Source: Eupeodes corollae (lineage: Eukaryota > Arthropoda > Insecta > Diptera > Syrphidae). Taken from it: a DNA stretch of 64,000 nt. Positions 23,090 through 35,840 of this stretch are shown piece after piece. The stretch lies in assembly GCF_945859685.1 (NCBI RefSeq), contig NC_079148.1, forward strand, positions 88,479,007-88,543,006, read 5' to 3'. Positions within the stretch are counted from its first letter, which is position 1; each line of letters begins with the position of its first letter. The translations under genes were made by a program, and so were the position numbers. The notes beneath the pieces were generated by a model that was not told where the DNA came from, did no database searches, and saw only the letters and a program-made list of their open reading frames with translations.

Positions 23090-24680
23090 GTATTACAATT
23101 ACTAGTGATTTACCTACAATTTGTAATTTATTCGCTGACTATTTTCAATTGGTTTACTCTTTAGATAATCCCCCTATCCAGAAACTACCTTATATGAGTA
23201 GATTGGTCAATAGGTTCTTTAGTTTGTAGTTCTTTTGAAGTAGAAGAGATTTTATCTAAAGTGGATGCTTATAAAGTCAAGGGCCTGATGTTTTTTTGTT
23301 AAAAAAATATGGTATTGCAATAGCTCAACAACTTTCGTGCATTTTTAATCTTTTAAATAGCCAAAGGGCAATTCTTGGATTGCTGAAAGGTTTCATTCTT
23401 ATCGCCAATTTTTAAATCGGGCTCGAAGCAGGATGTAACCAATTACAGGAGCCTTTTGTAAAATTTCTTGTATTCCAAAAGTATTTGAAAAGTTATTTTG
23501 CAAACGGTTAACTGTGTTATTTCAGGACCATATTCCGGTTTCTCAACATGGGTATGTAGCAGGGAAATCAACCGCAACAAACTTAGCATTAATAAGCTAT
23601 AACATTATTACAAATATGGAAAAGGGTTGCAAACAGATGTTATTTTTACATATTTTGCAAAGGCGTTTGACAGAGTTAACCATCAAATCTTAATAAACAA
23701 ACCAACTTCTCAAGGTATTCACTCTTCCCTACTAAAGTGGCTTGAATCATATTTAGCTGGTAGAATTCAAATAGTATAACTTGTTAGCTCGCTCTCGAAA
23801 TATATCTCGGTCCGATCTGGTGTTCCACAAGGAAACCATTTGGGTCCATTATTATTCTTGTTGTTTGTAAATGATATACCTGACATTTTTCATGATCTCA
23901 AACTTTACCGTAAGATTTCTTGTCAAGCAGACTGTGTTCTTCTTTTGGAAGATCTGTTAAGGCTCGATAATTCGTGCAAGCTAAATCGCCAACTGTTAAA
24001 TGTTAACTTTTGTCGTGTTTCCGAAATTCTAATCCCATTGTGTTTGCAAATTTAGAGCCTGTAACAAGAAAGAAGGATCTAGGAGTAATCTTAGATACAA
24101 AACTTCCCTTCTTACCGGACTATGATTACAATCATAAACAGAGCAAATCAAATGCTTGGCTTCTTAAAAAGAAACACCAAGGAATTCTCAGATTCATATG
24201 CCTTAAAATCTCTGTACAATTCACTGGTAAGGTCAGTTCTTAAATACTGTAGCATTATTTGGAACCCTTATTACAATAATTCAATAGACAGCATTGAAAA
24301 AGTTCAGAAACATTTTACAATGTATGTATTTTATAAGCTAAACTGGAGGATTGTAAGGCCTTATAATTATACTCGATGTTTATTATTTGGTATGAAATCT
24401 CTTTATGATTGTAGGGCTTATTTTTCAGTAATGTTTATAAGACCCATCGTAACATTTCATATCAATTGTGTAAATGCACCCTATAGAACTACAGGCTACC
24501 GGTTTCATTTGTATGAGCAGTTTCATCGTTGCACAAGAGAAGGATTGATTTTAATCTTGATATTTCAAGAAAATCATTTAAAAATTACGTTTCAAATAAT
24601 ATTTAAACTGTAACCTCCTAAAAAATTTAAGACTTAATCTTTTTTATCATTAAGTTTTATTTATTAATTGTAAATTATAA
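23090..24680 (+). mobile_element. CR1/Jockey-like LINE reverse transcriptase remnant
   Basis: Plus-strand pieces: 'HGYVAGKSTATNLALI' (about 23545), 'GPLLFLLFVNDIPDIF' (23840), 'KKDLGVILDTKLPFL' (24080) and 'LVRSVLKYCSIIWNP' (24230), in the order of a reverse transcriptase, with several frameshifts. The catalytic YADD region is altered. The 3' end lies in an AT-rich tail near 24660-24680. Confidence 0.75.
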
Positions 24681-24753
24681 ATAAAATAAGTACATTTCTA
24701 CCAACAATTATATTATATTTTGTATTAGTATCTAGTCTATAAGATTGCAATCT

Positions 24754-25032
24754 AAATAAATAAATAAATTGGGTGGCGCAACAGTGTGTTTGAGAACTAG
24801 GGCCAAGTGACTGGCAACTCTCAACCATTCCTGTGTGCGAGTGCTGTTGTCACGGAAGTCGAATCCGAACGGCAAATTTGAGAAAGCACTTTTAATGACA
24901 AGAATTGCTTAAGGAGAATTGTCAATTCCTCGCGAGAGGCAGTACCCGTGAAAAAACTTTAGGTGGCATAGGCAAGGATCGAACCCAAGATCTGTCACAT
25001 GACAGTCCAACATGCCACGGGTACTACTACTC
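24754..25032 (-). mobile_element. tRNA-derived SINE
   Basis: Tail 'gggtggcgcaacag' at 24773 and tRNA-like head 'aggatcgaacccaagat' near 24974-24990. Flanked by imperfect direct repeats 'gattgcaatct' and 'gattgtaatct'. The head lacks part of box A. Confidence 0.8.
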
Positions 25033-25049
25033 GATTGTAATCTGATTGA

Positions 25050-26590
25050 TGAAATAAAACTAAAACAAATATATATAAGAAATATTTTGTATACTAGTTC
25101 ATTAAATACATCTCAGTCTATTGATATACATATTTAGAAAGAAGGGCTTTAATTGAAACTCTTACTACTTTTAAACTTAAAAACATATTCATTCTTTTAC
25201 AAATAAATTTAAAAATATGTTTCAAAAGTTGTCATTTAATCTTCACTTTTATGTTTACAAAAACTAGAAGGAAATAGTGTTTTTTTGTTAGAGGTATAGA
25301 ACTTTGAAAAGCAAAACTTTGCGGTCCTCAACCGTTTCTTCAATAAATCAATCATGGCACGGGCAGTATGTGTACTTCATAGTTGTTCAATTATTGAACT
25401 ACAAAGTCAGCAATCATGGCTCTAAATCGGTCCCCATTGACTGTAAAATACCGGCTAGCATAAATGCGCCCAATTTGAAAGTGTTGTTTAGGTGTCGTCT
25501 ATTCATATTGAAATGCCAAACCAAACCAAAAATATATCATTTCACAGTTGACAAAATGGCCTCTAAAAAACATACTGATAACGTGTATTCTCATTTCGGC
25601 CTTATATGAATCATCATGAAAACAAAAGAAATGCAAACTGCATATTACCTTCAACGAATTCACTACATTTGGTTGAAAATATTTGCTTATAAAGCAAAAT
25701 TAAAACTTATACAAGCTTAACAGTCTTCACACAATGAATGACTTTGACTTGCTTCATTAATAATGTTTTTAACATTTTAGGTATTGCCCATATTTGTAAT
25801 TTTGCTTTTAACTCACTATAACGACTTATTTCAATTATTTATAAGATGCAAAAATATCTAGTTTCCTTTTTAAATTTGATAATGCAGTTTTGCAGTTTTG
25901 TTTGCCATTAAATATAACAAATTACAGATCACATCAGGTTGAATAATTTGTTCATAGTAAATTATTCTTTTTTGGCGAAATCAATAATTGAACTTAATTC
26001 AAAAAAATTGCAGCGTATGGTGAACAGACTGGAGACAAACTGTGAAAATTTGAATCTGTCAGTTTTTTTATTTGTATTTTTATTACATATTACTTAGTCT
26101 TGCACAGTAACTTACAATATCTTTTAAGGTAGTACAAGCTTCAGTTTTATAATTGGTTTACATGAAATAAATGAATACTAAATTTTAAACAAGATGACTT
26201 AAAAAAAACATTAATGTAAACAAAACTATTTTATAATATTTAATTAATGAAAAAGATTTGATCCATGGACTTTATTATAATACCTTATAAAACACATTTA
26301 AAGAATACAAAACAAAAGTTAAAATCATCGCAATGCCTCAAAATACTATGTAAGTCTTATTCTAAACCGAGTAGTTCAACCTATCATCTTTATAGTTTGA
26401 CGTAGGGAATTCCACAAGCGCGTGAACGAAAAATTGACGGCTCCTACAAGATAGGAGTAGCGTATTGGTATCAGATCGCTGCTTCGATTAGAGCGTGGAA
26501 ATAGGATTCTGGTGTAAAGGTACGTCGGTTTTCATGTTTGCATGACATTGTGGAGCATTATTAAGGTTCTAAACGAGAAAAGGTTATAAA
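25050..26590. other. spacer without a recognised gene
   Basis: An open frame at 25304-25609 (101 codons) shows no family resemblance. Otherwise AT-rich sequence with no repeats from this window. Confidence 0.4.
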
Positions 26591-26599
26591 GAGAGAAAC

Positions 26600-27900
26600 C
26601 ATATATTAATTAACATATGGGAAAATGTGAACATATTTCCGTAGTCCAAAAATATATCTTTTTACACTATTATAGACAACATTAAGTTTCCTTTTGTGCT
26701 TGTTAAATAGTTCACACCCAAATAATAAAAGGGGAATAAGCAGCGACTTAGCAAGAATCATTCTAGTTTTTATTGGATTGATTCTTTGGGTGGACCATAA
26801 CATACGTAAGCCCCTGTACACTCTACCTATGATAAGTTGTATATGATTTGTCGAAGTGAGTGACTTATTGAATACTACTCCAAGCTTCTTGGCTGAGTCA
26901 ACAAACTGAATAGGGTTATCATTGAGTAATATTGCAGAAATGCAAGATGTGTCTGTAGGGTCTTTTGAAATGACTAAGCACTTTGACTTAGTAGGATTTA
27001 AACGAAGTCCGTTTGATCGAGACCAGAGCAATATCTTATGAAGATCTTTGTTTATCTCCCAAATACCATTTTCAACCAACCCCAGTGGACAACTGTACCT
27101 AAGCTGTACATCGGCATACATATGTATGGATGAATTAAAGCTTAGACACGGGAGCTCATTAACATACATAGTAAAAAGTAATGGGCCCAAAATAGACTCT
27201 TGGGGAACACCTCGTGTTAGCGGAAGACAACTTGAAGTTTGGTTGTTAGCAACTACTTGCTTGGTGTCTAGAATTAAGATATAAGAAAATAAGTCTCACT
27301 GATGATGAGGTAAATTAAAAATCATCCCTTAATTTGATGCTTAAATTACGGTGGTTAACAGTGTCAAAGGCTTTTGAAAAATCCAAAAGAGTGAGAAAAG
27401 ATACAACATTCTTATCTACACTTTTCCTTTTTTTCTCGACCACATTTATAAGGGCAGTAGTGCAACTGTGTTTGGGACGGAAACCGGATTGATTGGGACA
27501 TAACATGTCGTTACGTTTTAGATATTGCCGCATTTGTATGTTCATAATTTTTTCAAAAAATTTCAAAAAATATGGCAATATGGCTATTGGCCGACACCCA
27601 TTTCGGGTCTTTGGAACAAGAACAATTTTAACACGTTTCCAAACGGTAGGAAAAACTCCAGTCATCAGAGAATAGATGAGAAGATGTCGGTTTCTATAAG
27701 TCCAGACAAGTCTGCGCTATTATTGAACTCAAATGATGATAGGGATGTGAAATTGGTATTCAGCACATCACAATCAATGATAGTAGAAACACTGTTGAAA
27801 TGCTTACCAACACCAATTCCTTTTAAATTTTTCCAATGTCTATGACCGGCTAATGAAGGGTTAAGTCGAGGATCATAGAAACGTCTCTTAGATTCCCTTA
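26600..27900 (-). mobile_element. CR1/Jockey-like LINE remnant
   Basis: Minus-strand frames at 27315-27665 ('GCRPIAILPYFLKFFEKIMN', 'NQSGFRPKHSCTTALINVVE', 'LLDFSKAFDTVNHRNL') and 26606-27190 ('GPLLFTMYVNELPCLSF', 'LNPTKSKCLVIS', 'KKLGVVFNKSLTSTNH') together form most of a reverse transcriptase, interrupted between them and with the YADD motif damaged. Confidence 0.85.
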
Positions 27901-27959
27901 TCTCAACAGAACAACTTTATTTCTTAAGTTAGTGTAGACCTTCTGAAGTTCGTCGAGTC

Positions 27960-28870
27960 TAAGACGTTTTCAAACATTGTAAGCTAGATTGCGCTTATTT
28001 ATTAAAAGTTAATTTACAGAAGTCTAAAATTATGATATTTCGGGCGGAAGAGGAAGATATGCAAATAATGAAAAGTCGATGTACAAAGGTGAATATGTTG
28101 CAATTGTTTGAGAGTACAAATACTTAGGGGTTTTAATAACATCTAACCTCAACATAAAAAAGTATTTTGAGTCCAAGCTAGCGGAATCGAAAGGAGCAAT
28201 TTCTTCTGTATGGAAACGTTGCATCGATAATAAAGGTGTCGAGCATAGTTCAAAGCTAAAAAACTTTATTGCGCGCAAGTTTTGGGATATTGAAAATACG
28301 AGGAGGTGGAAAAGTTCCTCAGGTATTTCTTAAAGCGCATTTTTCGGCTACCAATTTGCACTCCAATTTATGTGCTACATTTGGAAACAACTGAACCTCC
28401 ATTGTTCTTAAGGAACTTAAAACTGCATTTTGACTAGATTATCAAGGTGATGGAAATGAAGAAAGAAAGATGGCAGAGACAAGTACTTAAAAAGATTTTG
28501 TCATCAAGGGGTAATCTAGTCGAAAAGTGGGAGGAGTTGGCTCTTAGCTTGCATGAAAGTATCGAATTTTTACCCGGTATAAGCATTTCAGGTCTGAAAG
28601 ACAATTTTAAAACAATAATAGAGAAGTTAGGCCATGTCGCTTATAAAGTTTTAAAGAGGAAGCTCAATATTCGCAACATAGAGGCGAACTATTAAATTTA
28701 AATTACATTCCGCATCGACCACATCTGCCGAGTCTATGCGACCTCTGCAATCATAATGAGAGAGAAGATGGACACCACTTCATTGCAAGATGTTCTGTTT
28801 TGAAAGAGTTTCGTATAAAGTAGACAACGTAACCGCGAAAGAGACTTTTAATTAAACAACTATGTTAATT
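27960..28870 (+). mobile_element. LINE 3'-part remnant
   Basis: Plus strand: 'RNLKLHF', the frame at 28447-28695 and a closing Cys/His knuckle 'CDLCNHNEREDGHHFIARC' near 28735-28795, as in the 5.1 kb and 0.5-3.2 kb LINE copies. Multiple stops. Confidence 0.7.
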
Positions 28871-31500
28871 ATACAATTAAACTTTAATACATTGTCAATC
28901 TGGTAGAAGGCCACTGGCCAATTTAAAACCATTCATTTTTCAAATAAAGTTTTTCTAACTTTCTTCTAACTAACTTCAACAAAATAGAAAAATTGGGTTT
29001 TCTATTAACCGAAAACGTATTTTGAATACATTTTGTTTTTAAATGTTTTGTTTTGCATACTTGTAAAAGGCCCACCTTCATTTTTTTCATAAATAAACAA
29101 ATAAGCAATTGAAAATTCCTGACAATAAAACATCCTAAGCAAATACAATATCGCTTGGAAGCGAATAATTCAGACACAAAGACATTCACTTAAACATCGT
29201 ACATACAAGTACTTTAATTCAATCTTCAGTATATATTTTCAGTTCTTCTATGAATCACTTGATTCAACAAAAAAAAACTTAGATACAAAATTTAGATAAA
29301 ATACATTTACAAATATAATTCATTTGGAAATTTATGACAACATAGCAAATATTAAAATGTTCTGCATAAATCATTCTGTGCATGGCATGATAATCGAACA
29401 TAATGATAATCAAAGAAACCACTCATAGCTTTTTTTTTCTTAACTAATCAATACAAAATAGATAAATAAATGAGTCAGAAAAAGCAAAAGTATTTATTCT
29501 GAATATGTTATCGTTTAAATTCTTCTTTCAATAATAATAATATCATTATGTAAAAATGTCTTCCAAGCACGTTCCTAATGTAAATAAAAAAAGTATTATT
29601 TCTACAACTCGTTAAATTGAGATGATGCCAGGTTGTAGATTTATTATTTTTGAATTAAGGTAATTATAAATTCCACAAAGGCATATTTAACGAGCAATAA
29701 CAGGTTCATTACATACATAGTTTCAAATCGGAATGAATTTCAATTAAATATTATTTTTAACACTTGGTATTTTTAATGAGAATCTATATTTGCATCGCAT
29801 TCGAATTATTAATAATACACATTATGTTTAAAAATAAATATCAAAAACGCGAAATTTTCATATAATTCTTTGTATTTTATTTTCTTTCAAGGACATTTGC
29901 TTTAATTTATTGAAGTGTTAAGAGTTTCGATTTATTTGCAAATATATGTACCAACGGATATTTTTGTTTGTTTAGAATATAAAATATATACCTATATGAT
30001 AATCGATTATGCAACTTGAAAATTTAGCTGCGCATTTCTCTGTTCTTTTCAATATCTTTTTGTTTGCATTTTTTAAATATTTTGCTTGGATTTGAAGTGA
30101 AATATAATGAACAACGACGGCGTAAAAACCTTAAGTGATGAACTCATTGCATTGATAGCTTCGGTTTGTTAAGGTCTATGTTACATAACATTAACAAATG
30201 CTTATGATTATAAAATGTATACAATGTAGTTTTCAATAATACAACAGTTTCATAAATCAGCTTAAGGCTGTGTTATTTGGATATTCATTATATGAAAACG
30301 GTGATAGACAAGGTTCAGTTTCACGTAGTCATAGTTTCAAAACCAGTTATTTGAAACGTGATATTTCGATAGGCCAGACATTGTCAGGATATTAACACAG
30401 ATGGCATAATTGTTAAATGAACATTTTGTAGAAAGAAAACATTCCATCTTTTATGATTAATAAAAGGTTGGAACAATATTTGTAATACTTAAAATAAGGA
30501 AAGCAATCATTTTGGGACTGTAACCTAAATACAATTGCACTATAACACTTATTTAATATGTACATTAAAATACCCTGATTTTGCATTGCCATATATGTTA
30601 TTTAACAGATCTCTCGGTCACTGTAGTTGTGTAACGTAAGTAACCCCTGATGCGTACCACCATATTTGGTTAAACACGAATAGTAGAAAAATATAAAGAA
30701 AAGCAAAAACAAACTTGTAGAACACATCACCATTTACGGTTCTTGATTTCTTTCAAACAAATCACAGTGTTCTAATGTACCTACCTACCTACATGGGTCT
30801 GGCATTTCAATTTTTGTTTGTCACTTTGTTATGTTAAAGTATAAAAGTATCCAATAATGGTTAAGAGAAAAATCGTAAATAAATAGGTATAACAACTTGA
30901 AAAAAAAATCCAAGTATCAAAAGCAACAGACATTAATCTTTCATTTACCAGACATATTAGGCTGGTTCATAGAAAATCAAAGTTTCAAGTTGAGGTCAAG
31001 TGTTATTTTAGTATTTGAATTCAATTTTTCCAATAACAGAGTAAATGTGTACATAAAGAGATACAAATACTATAATAGGTACTGAGTTGAACAATTTTTA
31101 ATAAGAACACTACACTGACACTGCTACGAAAAAAAAACAAACATATCCATTGTAAATTCTCCGTAGAATTTTAGAAATTAATATCATCAGAAATAACGAT
31201 TCGAACGAATAAAACTTTATTATTTAAGAATTATGTTTATTTTCTTGACAACCAATGAAACATATTTTTCTTTATTAAAGGGATTTTTTTTGGAAGCATA
31301 AGAAGATTCGATTGTTGTCATCTATGGTTTCTGTACAGTAAGGTTTGGAAATTCATCTTAATTGTTTAACGCCAAAACACTTTAAAATGTTTATAATTTA
31401 CTTTGTAAAAAAATAAGATATTTATGATGATCATAGGTAGAGCATTTCGTCAATTTTAAAGTCAGCTGATTTGTGAATTCTCTAGTTATGAACGAATCAC
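28871..31500. other. AT-rich spacer, no supported gene
   Basis: No repeat family of this window and no ORF with recognisable content. The short ATG-started frame at 30107 is listed separately. Confidence 0.45.
30107..30163 (+). CDS. possible first exon, very uncertain
   Basis: ATG followed by 19 codons of balanced composition ('MNNDGVKTLSDELIALIAS') and then gtttgt, a possible donor; without splicing it stops two codons later. No downstream exon could be attached and no family recognised. It may be chance. Confidence 0.15.
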
Positions 31501-31514
31501 CATCATAAAAAAAT

Positions 31515-31650
31515 AAAATTAAATTTGGTGGCTCAACGCCTCCTAAGTCATAGTGACTAAAGACTCTCAACCATTTCTGTGTGCGAGTAATTTCAGGGAT
31601 ATAGGGATCTATAGTTTCTATGCCGGATCCTCTTTGAGGATAGGGAATAA
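31515..31650 (-). mobile_element. degenerate SINE-tail-like fragment
   Basis: 'ggtggctcaacgcctcc', 'tcatagtgacta' and 'tctcaaccatttctgtgtgcgag' follow the order of the SINE 3' half seen at 2.5, 44.2 and 58.3 kb, heavily diverged. Confidence 0.5.
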
Positions 31651-31871
31651 ACCTGCGCACTATCCATAACACTAAGGGTCCTACTACGAATTTACAAATT
31701 ATTACCAAACCCATTCAAATTTAGTGTTTCGTGCGGTTTACTCGCTGGCGGCATCATCGGTGCTTATTTATTTCGCCATGAGGAATGGTCTGCCGTTACA
31801 GCGAACGGCGAGCAATGCTTTCTTGGGTGGAATTGCGTAAGGCTATTACTGTTTTGATAGTCATTTTTGAT

Positions 31872-32322
31872 TGGGTAGGTTCAGGCGACATAAGGGACTT
31901 AAAGGTAAAGCAAGTTTCTACCATCTAATTGGCCAGCTGCCAAATTAAGACAACTTTGTTGGAAAGTTTACTGGAAAGTTGGTCAAGAAAAATCTCCTAA
32001 CTATCAAGTCAAATCCACTTATCTCAAAATGACAGTTGATCATGTCTTTTCATCCAACTGAAAGCTGAACTTTATTTTTCATTTATTTGTTTATTTTGTG
32101 CATAATTCCATTTACTGTTTTGTGTAAAAGTGTTCTTTGTCAAACTGGAAAATAAATAAACACTATTTCTTTATAATACAAAATAAAAATCGTGATGGAA
32201 TTGTAGCTTGCCTGAGGAGTGTTCTGTAGACAATAATGTTTTTAGTAGTTTTTGAAATTTATGACACTAAAAAAAATGCAGTTGACCGCAAATTAAGTTT
32301 CATATGTTGTCTTAACCTGACC
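31872..32322 (+). mobile_element. MITE of the GGCAGGTTCAGG family
   Basis: Begins 'taggttcaggcgacataagg' and ends with the inverted equivalent 'tatgttgtcttaacctgacc'. The interior shares 'aaaaatctcctaactatcaa' and 'gtagcttgcctgaggagtgt' with the next copy. Confidence 0.7.
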
Positions 32323-32457
32323 ATTGTCACTCTTTCTTGTATACTTTAATAACATTTTGATAATTTTTAATTTTATACCAACCCAGAAAATTCTGGATGG
32401 ACTTACAAGTTCGCAAAATTGGGGCAAAAACAAATTATGAAGGTCACATCGAACAAA

Positions 32458-32980
32458 CATTCTCCAGACGACATAAGGTACTAGAAAGTAAGGCAAGTTT
32501 CTAGTATCTGATTGGCCTGATTGGCTGCCAAACAAATTGCTTATAATTGGCAACTTATTGGAAATTTGACTGGAAAGTTAGTCCAAAAAAATCTCCATAA
32601 CTGTCAAGTCGATTCTACTCATGTGAAAATGACGCCTAATCATAGTTTTTCATTCAACTGAAAGCTGGACTTTATTACTTTTACTATTTATTTATTTTCT
32701 GCACGAATCTATTTGATCTTTTATGTAAAAGGGTTCCTTGTCAAATTGGAAAAGGAATAAGCCATATTTCTTTTATACAGAAAATAAAAGTCGACATGGA
32801 CTTCTAGCTTGCCTGAAGAGTGTTATGTTTTTGCACCTAATAACCTAATAACCTCTACGGTTAGTGAAGTAAATTTCCGAATTTAAAATGTATGACATTT
32901 AAAAAACCAACTAGTTGCCTTGGTCAACATAATGCAGTTGACTACAAATTAAGTCCCTTATTTTGCCTGAAGCTGCCCAT
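32458..32980 (+). mobile_element. MITE of the same family, adjacent copy
   Basis: Begins 'cagacgacataaggtact' and ends 'cccttattttgcctgaagct' followed by gccc. Only about 135 bp separates it from the preceding copy in the same orientation. Confidence 0.7.
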
Positions 32981-32984
32981 CAAA

Positions 32985-35260
32985 GATGATGGCGTTTTAA
33001 AAAAAAAAAACTTATTTTCCAAGCAAGGATTATTGTTGAGGTCTGAGATGCAATGCGGTAGCTTGAAAATATTTGAGACAAAGAATGTGATGTTACAATT
33101 TCTGTGAAGAAGGAATAACTTGATATCAGGAGAAGGCAGTTGGAGATAGCTTAAATCGTAAATTATTTAAAATAACTACAACTCACCGTCATGAAGGAAT
33201 TAATATTTATTTACTTATGGCTTTTGTTTTGTATCTTCTCTAAACCTTTTTTTTTAATTAAAAGCCTTTAGGAAACACAGGTTTTCAGTAACATTGTTTT
33301 ATTCTTTATTTATTTAACAAACTTAGCCAAATTAAATTAATTTTCGCATGGATTATCTTTTATACGCTCAGGTAATCGTTTTGCTTCTCTTTAACTTTTT
33401 CACTAACCCTTTGAAATGCCCCTAACCTTTGTGAAACAGAAGTTGACACAACCCATTGATATAAAAAAAAATTGGACAAAATGTAAGAAAGCGATCACCA
33501 AATCGCTGCCACTCATAATCCATAGAAAAAATGCAAAGTCAATTTAATAATCACCTTACATACGTGAAGCAAAAGCATTTATTTTGATGATCAACAATCA
33601 ACTATGTAGCCTCAAGCGATTCCACCTCTGATTGTGTTTTTTTCCACGAATTACCTAATCAGCTAAAAATCGACGACGTTTGGTTTTCAACAAAACAATT
33701 TGTCATACAGCCAATTCAACACATCAATTTAGTGCAAAACTAATTTGGTAATAACTTTACTTTCAGAAATGGTCTGATTAACATTCCCCTCGTCTCTCTA
33801 TTACTTTTCATAGGGCTATGTTAGGTCTCTGGCTTTTGTCAAAAAATATTGAAGCCACTATTAACACCATACTGAACAAATAGACTTATAGAGCATATGC
33901 CAAAAATTATATTTAACGAAAATAAAAGTCATGCAATTATCTATCAGATTATAATAAAAGAAAATCTCATGTTTTCAAGCTTTGAAAAAATATGAGATAT
34001 TTTACTTTATTTTTTGATGAAGGAACCTATGATTAGTTTGAAAATGATTTATGCCTAACTAATTTCGTCGAACTTGCACTCTCCTGGCATCAGTAGTTAG
34101 CCGGGAATAAACCCTTTTGAAAATGAACACCGTAGTGAATTTTCTACGCACCTGCCTATTAAGAAAATAATTAAAAACATTTGTCTTCAACGAATTTTAA
34201 TATTTTATTGCTTCGTAAATTAATATGTTCTTAGACAAGATACATACCTATCTACTTATATTAACATTTAAGGAAATAAGTTAGACTGCACTGCCCAACG
34301 GAATAGGTTTAATAATACCTACTAATTTACATAGGTACATAGTTTATTAACTTCTCTTAAACATAACCAACATAATAATATTCTTTAATACAAACATTAA
34401 AACAAAAAAGATGATGAAAAAAAAGAAAATAAATATAAATATAACTATTGTGCTCTCTCCCAACTGATAAATAATAACGAACAAATAAATATAAATCATC
34501 ACCAATCGAGGTCATTCACAGTGAATAATAATACCGGTGGCGGTATAGCTATGACTCATACAAGTTGTACATATTTGTACCTACCACATATGTACAAAAA
34601 ATGTGCAAACGAAATCTGCTTAGTGCTATGGTCTTACACCGTCTGCTTCTGCTTCTGCCGTAGCTGTTGATGCACTCGATTTATATATATTTTTCAATTT
34701 CTTTATTTGAGCAATTTGCTGTTACTTGTTCCAATTAATCAAACAAAAAAAAACGATACCAACTCAGCCGTTTTCATAAAAGTTCATTATCAGAAACAAT
34801 GAATAAAGAAAGAACTCCGTGGTTTTATTGTTTTTTCTTTTTTGTTGTTTGTATTTCTTTGTTATTTGTTTCGTCGTACATATATGTAGGTATATACCTA
34901 TATGAAGTGCCAAGCATATAAAGTAGGTATCTACATACATCCATTACATATGTATATACCTATCTTGATTGCCATAACGATTTTTGTCTGCAAAAAACCG
35001 TCATCCCAATCGCCAATCCCACTCAAAAAATATACATATTTGTCTCCTCGTCTTCAGAACACTCACCCAATTCACTGTGCAACTTATAAAAAAATAAAAA
35101 TCTAAAAAAGGAAGTTACGATAAATTTAGGATATGTGCAATCCTCCTCACATAGTGTACACTGTACAGCGAATATACAAATAAATAAATATATATGTACA
35201 TGTATGTAAATAATTTACTTTAAGCTGCATTAAGTATTCTTATAGTGAAGATTTTCGTTT
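32985..35260. other. AT-rich spacer, nothing recognised
   Basis: No ORF or repeat that I can support; several short A/T tandem tracts. Confidence 0.4.
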
Positions 35261-35266
35261 GTTGAA

Positions 35267-35368
35267 ATGGGATATCAGTTGGTGCTGCTCACAGTGCTCG
35301 TTATTATTGCAATCACAAATATATTAATTTTTATTTTTTGCCAATGCCATTCTCAAAGTGCAGACTAG
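35267..35368 (+). CDS. possible small ORF with one membrane segment
   Basis: 33 codons starting 'MGYQLVLLTVLVII', followed by further hydrophobic residues and ending 'CQCHSQSAD'. AT-rich DNA readily gives hydrophobic frames, so this may be chance. Confidence 0.15.
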   Translation: MGYQLVLLTVLVIIAITNILIFIFCQCHSQSAD

Positions 35369-35794
35369 AACAGTCCATGAATTTTAATGAATACAAAAAT
35401 TATATATTTTTAACAGCTGAATCAGCAGCTAAAACTCGAAGCAGAAGCAGAACAAGAAGCTTTCAAATACGCCAATTGCCAACTATGCTGTACGTAGAAC
35501 GTAGGTTAGTCATCTCACAAAAGAAGAAACCCAAACCGTCCGTCCGTCCGTGCTACACATGTATGTGTACATAAAAATCGATTATGATCGGATTCAGGAT
35601 TCAGACTTTCAGAGTTTTAGATAAAGTCTACCACGCCCAAGTTGTTTTTTTTTTTTTTAACATAAAGCGATATCTTGGTTTAAAAAACATTTGCATTTGC
35701 GACGTTTCATGGTCAATGGTCATGGACTCTTATCAAATAGTTGCTGTTGTTGGTGCTGCTAGTGCTTCTGCATTGAAATTAAAGTAGTTGGGGC

Positions 35795-35840
35795 GCTAGA
35801 GATAAGGAGGAGGCCGACGCGGCGGCGGCGGTGGAAAGTA
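35795..35840. other. isolated GC-rich patch
   Basis: A short run with 'cgacgcggcggcggcggtgg' stands out from the AT-rich surroundings. It could be part of a promoter or untranslated exon of an unidentified gene, or simply a trinucleotide repeat. Confidence 0.3.

Noticed and set aside
31391..31714. 107-codon minus ORF as a gene
   Set aside because: It overlaps a degenerate SINE-tail-like fragment and has no family resemblance.
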